A stretch of DNA of 64,000 nucleotides, from contig CP179201.1 of NCBI GenBank assembly GCA_051201605.1, positions 1,860,001 through 1,924,000 on the forward strand, read 5' to 3'. How positions within the stretch are numbered: the stretch's first letter is position 1; each line of letters starts with the position of its first letter. The stretch is from CABZJG01 sp902512685 (GTDB lineage Bacteria > Pseudomonadota > Alphaproteobacteria > Rhodobacterales > Rhodobacteraceae). Shown piece by piece: positions 61,116-64,000 of this stretch. A program made the position numbers and the translations under genes. The notes below the pieces were generated by a model. It was given only the letters and a program-made list of their open reading frames with translations. It searched no databases and was not told the DNA's origin.

Positions 61116-64000
61116 TTATGGTATTTTGAAATATCCACCACCGCCCGGCGTGTGCATGATAAACACATCGCCCTCACGCATCTGTGCCGCATCATTTCCT
61201 TTCAGCTCTTCTACCGATCCATCTTGCCGCGCGATCATATTTTCACCGCGTTTTCCAGCCCCGCCGCCCATGGATCCGGCGGGCTCGGTTATTCGGTGCG
61301 ACGATAAAACAGTCACTGTCATCGGCTCTAAGAAGGCAAGCTTGCGGGTGATGCCATCACCGCCCTTATATGCCCCTTGGCCGCCCGATCCGCGGCGGAT
61401 GCAAAATTCATCAACCCGCACCGGAAAGCGGCTTTCCAGAACCTCGGGATCTGTCATTCGGGTGTTTGTCATATGGCTGTGCACCGCGCTGGCGCCGCAA
61501 AAATCCGGTCCGGCGCCGGTGCCGCCGCCAATGGTTTCATAGTTTTGATAGTGCGCATTGCCATAGACAAAGTTATTCATTGTGCCCTGTGATCCGGCAA
61601 TGACACCTAATGCGCCGTAAAGCGTATCCGCGATGGCCTGGCTCACTTCAGTGTTGCCGGATATAACCGCTGCGGGATGGCGGGGGTTGATCATCGAGCC
61701 GTCTGGGATGCGAATATCAAGCGGCTTCAGGCAGCCTTCGTTCATCGGTATATCGGCGCCAACAAGGGTGCGAAAGACATATAAAACCACGGCGCGGCAA
61801 ATCGAGCGTGGCGCATTGTAATTCTGCCGGTCTTGCGGCGATGTGCCGGTGAAATCAATCACCGCCTTGCGTGCAGATTTATTCACTTCGATTTTAACGG
61901 CGATTTCGGCGCCGCTGTCCAAAGGATAGCGAAATGAGCAATCTTTAAGCACATCAAGCACCCGGCGCACGCTTTCTTCGGCATTGTCCTGTACATGGCC
62001 CATATAGGCATGCACCACATCCAGCCCAAAATGACCCACGGTTTTGCGCAGCGCCTCTGCGCCGGTGGCATTGGCGGCAATTTGCGCGCCCAGATCAGCC
62101 ATATTTTGGTCTATATTGCGACAAGGATACCGCGCTGAGGCCAATAGATCGCGGGTTTCGCTCTCTTGAAACACACCTTTGCTTACCAATAAAAAATTAT
62201 CAATCAGCACGCCTTCTTCTTCAATATGGCGGCTGTCAGGCGGGGCTGAGCCGGGGGTTTTGCCGCCAATATCGGCGTGATGCCCGCGCGAGGCGACCAG
62301 AAAAATAATATCCGTTTCGCTGTCATCAAAAACCGGGGTGATCACTGTGACATCTGGCAAATGGGTGCCGCCGTTGAACGGATTGTTCATCATGAACACA
62401 TCCCCCGGGCGGATTTTACCCTGATTTTGCTGCAAAATACGCCGCACGCTTTCACTCATCGATCCAAGATGCACAGGCACATGCGGCGCATTGGCCACCA
62501 GATCGCCTTCTGGGCCGAAAATAGCGCAGGAAAAGTCGAGCCGCTCTTTGATGTTTACCGAATACGCCGTGTTGGCCAATGTGGCCCCCATTTGCTCAGC
62601 AATCGACATAAAGAGATTGTTGAACACCTCAAGCATGACAGGATCGACCGAGGTGCCAATGGCCTCGGCCCGCTTTAGCGGCTCGATCCGCCTAAGCAGC
62701 AAATTTCCACCATCGACAGTTTCTGCCTGCCAGCCCCGATCAATCACATTGGTGCCGGTGTCTTCAAAGATAACCGCTGGACCATTTAACCTTTGCCCCT
62801 TTTTCAAACTGCCGCGATCGATCAGCGCGACAGAGCGACGCGCGCCATTTTCATAGAGCTCCACGGCTTTGTCAGCGGCGGCTTTGGGACTGCTTTCCAC
62901 CGAAGCTGAAGCTGCCTCTCCTGTGGCCCCGATTGCTTCCGAACTCAACAGATCAATAATAAGCTGTTGATATTTAGGGACAAAGCCAAACCGTTTGAGA
63001 TGGGCGGCGTCAAAATCGGACCGCATCTTTGGCTCAGAGCCGAACGCCACCTCTAAGGTTTGCTGTGAACCTGCGGTGCGAATATGGGCAATGCGCGACA
63101 GTGTGATTTGATCGGGCATAATGCCCTGATCAAGCACTTCTTGCCGGGTAGTGGCCTCGAGCTCGGTGAAAATTTCTTCAGCTTGGCTAGTTTGAGAAAT
63201 ATCTTCTGCAAATTGATGCTCGCGCATCGATCTTATATCGGCCAGACCCATCCCAAAGGCTGACAGCACCCCGGCATAGGGATGAATAAAGATGCTTTTT
63301 ATCCCAAGCACATCGGCCACTTGGCAGGCATGCTGCCCGCCTGCGCCGCCAAAACAGTTCAACGTATATTGCGTGACATCATAGCCGCGCTGAACGGATA
63401 TTTTCTTAATCGCATTGGCCATGTTTTCGACCGCGATGCGCAAAAAGCCTTCGGCCAGATCTTCTTCAGATTTTTGCGCCTGACCGGTTTCTGCGGCGAT
63501 TTGCTTTGATAACTCCTCAAACAGATTGCGCACGATTTTTGGGTCAAGTGGTTGATCAGCATTCGGGCCAAAAACGTGGGGAAATTGATCCGGCTGCAAT
63601 TTTCCCAAAAGTACATTGCAATCCGTCACTGTCAGCGGGCCGCCGCGGCGGTAACAGGCAGGGCCGGGGTTTGCCCCGGCGCTGTGCGGTCCGACCTGCA
63701 TACGGCCATTTGCAAAGCTTAAAATAGATCCGCCGCCCGCGGCCACGGTGTGAATGCTCATCATCGGGGCCCGCATCCGCACCCCGGCCACTTCGGTTTC
63801 AAAGGACCGCTCATAGTCTCCGGCAAAATGGCATACATCTGTGGATGTGCCGCCCATATCAAACCCGATAAGCTTCTCAAAGCTAGCGGCCTGCGCACTT
63901 TTAACCATGCCCACAACGCCGCCCGCAGGGCCGGATAGGATGGCGTCTTTGCCTTGAAACAGGCCCGCATCGGTCAAACCGCCATTGGACTGCATGAACA
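61116..64000 (-). CDS. Hydantoinase/5-oxoprolinase, HyuA-HyuB fusion (5' end outside window)
   Basis: This ORF is open to the window edge and so lacks its start; about 960 residues are visible. It contains the second half of a HyuA domain (MQSNGGLTDAG, DMGGTSTDVCHFAGD, GGAGGQHACQVADVLGI) and a complete HyuB domain (IMLEVF-type, NNPFNGGTHLPDVT, SRGHHADIGGKTPGSAPPDSRH, VYGNAHYQNYETIGGG). ATP-dependent amidases of this family cleave 5-oxoproline or N-methylhydantoin. The neighbouring sarcosine/dimethylglycine-type dehydrogenase makes N-methylhydantoin (creatinine route to sarcosine) attractive, but 5-oxoprolinase remains equally possible. Full length should be about 1200. Confidence 0.86.
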   Translation of the reverse strand, partial: FMQSNGGLTDAGLFQGKDAILSGPAGGVVGMVKSAQAASFEKLIGFDMGGTSTDVCHFAGDYERSFETEVAGVRMRAPMMSIHTVAAGGGSILSFANGRMQVGPHSAGANPGPACYRRGGPLTVTDCNVLLGKLQPDQFPHVFGPNADQPLDPKIVRNLFEELSKQIAAETGQAQKSEEDLAEGFLRIAVENMANAIKKISVQRGYDVTQYTLNCFGGAGGQHACQVADVLGIKSIFIHPYAGVLSAFGMGLADIRSMREHQFAEDISQTSQAEEIFTELEATTRQEVLDQGIMPDQITLSRIAHIRTAGSQQTLEVAFGSEPKMRSDFDAAHLKRFGFVPKYQQLIIDLLSSEAIGATGEAASASVESSPKAAADKAVELYENGARRSVALIDRGSLKKGQRLNGPAVIFEDTGTNVIDRGWQAETVDGGNLLLRRIEPLKRAEAIGTSVDPVMLEVFNNLFMSIAEQMGATLANTAYSVNIKERLDFSCAIFGPEGDLVANAPHVPVHLGSMSESVRRILQQNQGKIRPGDVFMMNNPFNGGTHLPDVTVITPVFDDSETDIIFLVASRGHHADIGGKTPGSAPPDSRHIEEEGVLIDNFLLVSKGVFQESETRDLLASARYPCRNIDQNMADLGAQIAANATGAEALRKTVGHFGLDVVHAYMGHVQDNAEESVRRVLDVLKDCSFRYPLDSGAEIAVKIEVNKSARKAVIDFTGTSPQDRQNYNAPRSICRAVVLYVFRTLVGADIPMNEGCLKPLDIRIPDGSMINPRHPAAVISGNTEVSQAIADTLYGALGVIAGSQGTMNNFVYGNAHYQNYETIGGGTGAGPDFCGASAVHSHMTNTRMTDPEVLESRFPVRVDEFCIRRGSGGQGAYKGGDGITRKLAFLEPMTVTVLSSHRITEPAGSMGGGAGKRGENMIARQDGSVEELKGNDAAQMREGDVFIMHTPGGGGYFKIP

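Noticed and set aside
1..64000. CRISPR arrays, prophage or insertion sequences
   Set aside because: No regularly spaced repeats, integrase or transposase sequence was seen in the window.

Overview
This 64 kb window looks like chromosomal DNA of a marine Roseobacter-group Rhodobacteraceae. The pointers are a DddP-type DMSP lyase, soxBDAG sarcosine oxidase, a dimethylglycine-dehydrogenase-like protein, the order yajC-secDF-Mth938-ccmABCDG, the alphaproteobacterial forms of LpxD, CcmI and FliG, and moderate G+C (about half, judged by eye). Planktomarina or another pelagic lineage is possible, but that is only an impression. Coding density is very high. I saw no phage, insertion sequence, CRISPR array or rRNA, and no recognisable DNA-binding transcription factor.

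Layout. 0.1-8.2 kb: dusA, a MOSC protein, a Nudix hydrolase, an oxalate-CoA-ligase-like plus PanE-like pair, a small secreted protein, a PhyH-type dioxygenase, and ccmI-ruvX-DUF1289. 8.3-13.6 kb: soxBDAG. 13.7-19.8 kb: Fe-type sodB with a strong terminator, rarD, a LOG-family gene, an unusual LysM protein and an Atm1-type ABC exporter. 19.9-24.7 kb: a two-gene RND efflux system. 25-29.8 kb: yfgM-like, bamB, der and convergent serS. 30-36.3 kb: yajC, secD, secF, a Mth938 protein and ccmA-B-C-D-G. Next comes a short remnant of aconitase (acnA), then DUF1223, fliG and purB. 40-42.2 kb: dddP, divergent from a DUF3445 haem N-demethylase-like gene. 42.3-47.4 kb: glnB-glnA, tRNA-Leu(UAG), tig and tgt. 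47.5-57 kb: a class III cyclase/TPR protein, a MepK-like peptidase divergent from an LdtD-like L,D-transpeptidase, then lpxD, an acyl carrier protein and a ketoacyl synthase, convergent with an MsbA-like exporter. 57-64 kb: a Hint protein, a MocA-like nucleotidyltransferase, an FAD/GcvT demethylating dehydrogenase and a truncated-by-window hydantoinase/oxoprolinase.

How the genes work together. One theme is use of methylated osmolytes: DddP (DMSP), the soxBDAG and dimethylglycine-dehydrogenase-like enzymes (N-methyl glycines to folate-bound C1), a possible N-methylhydantoinase and a haem N-demethylase relative. A second theme is envelope building: YajC/SecDF export, BamB and YfgM for outer-membrane proteins, Ccm for cytochrome c, Ldt and MepK for peptidoglycan, and LpxD, ACP, KAS and an MsbA-like exporter for lipids. 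The GlnB/GlnA pair handles nitrogen assimilation. The most surprising item is the acnA 3' remnant, which suggests a recent deletion in a housekeeping locus.
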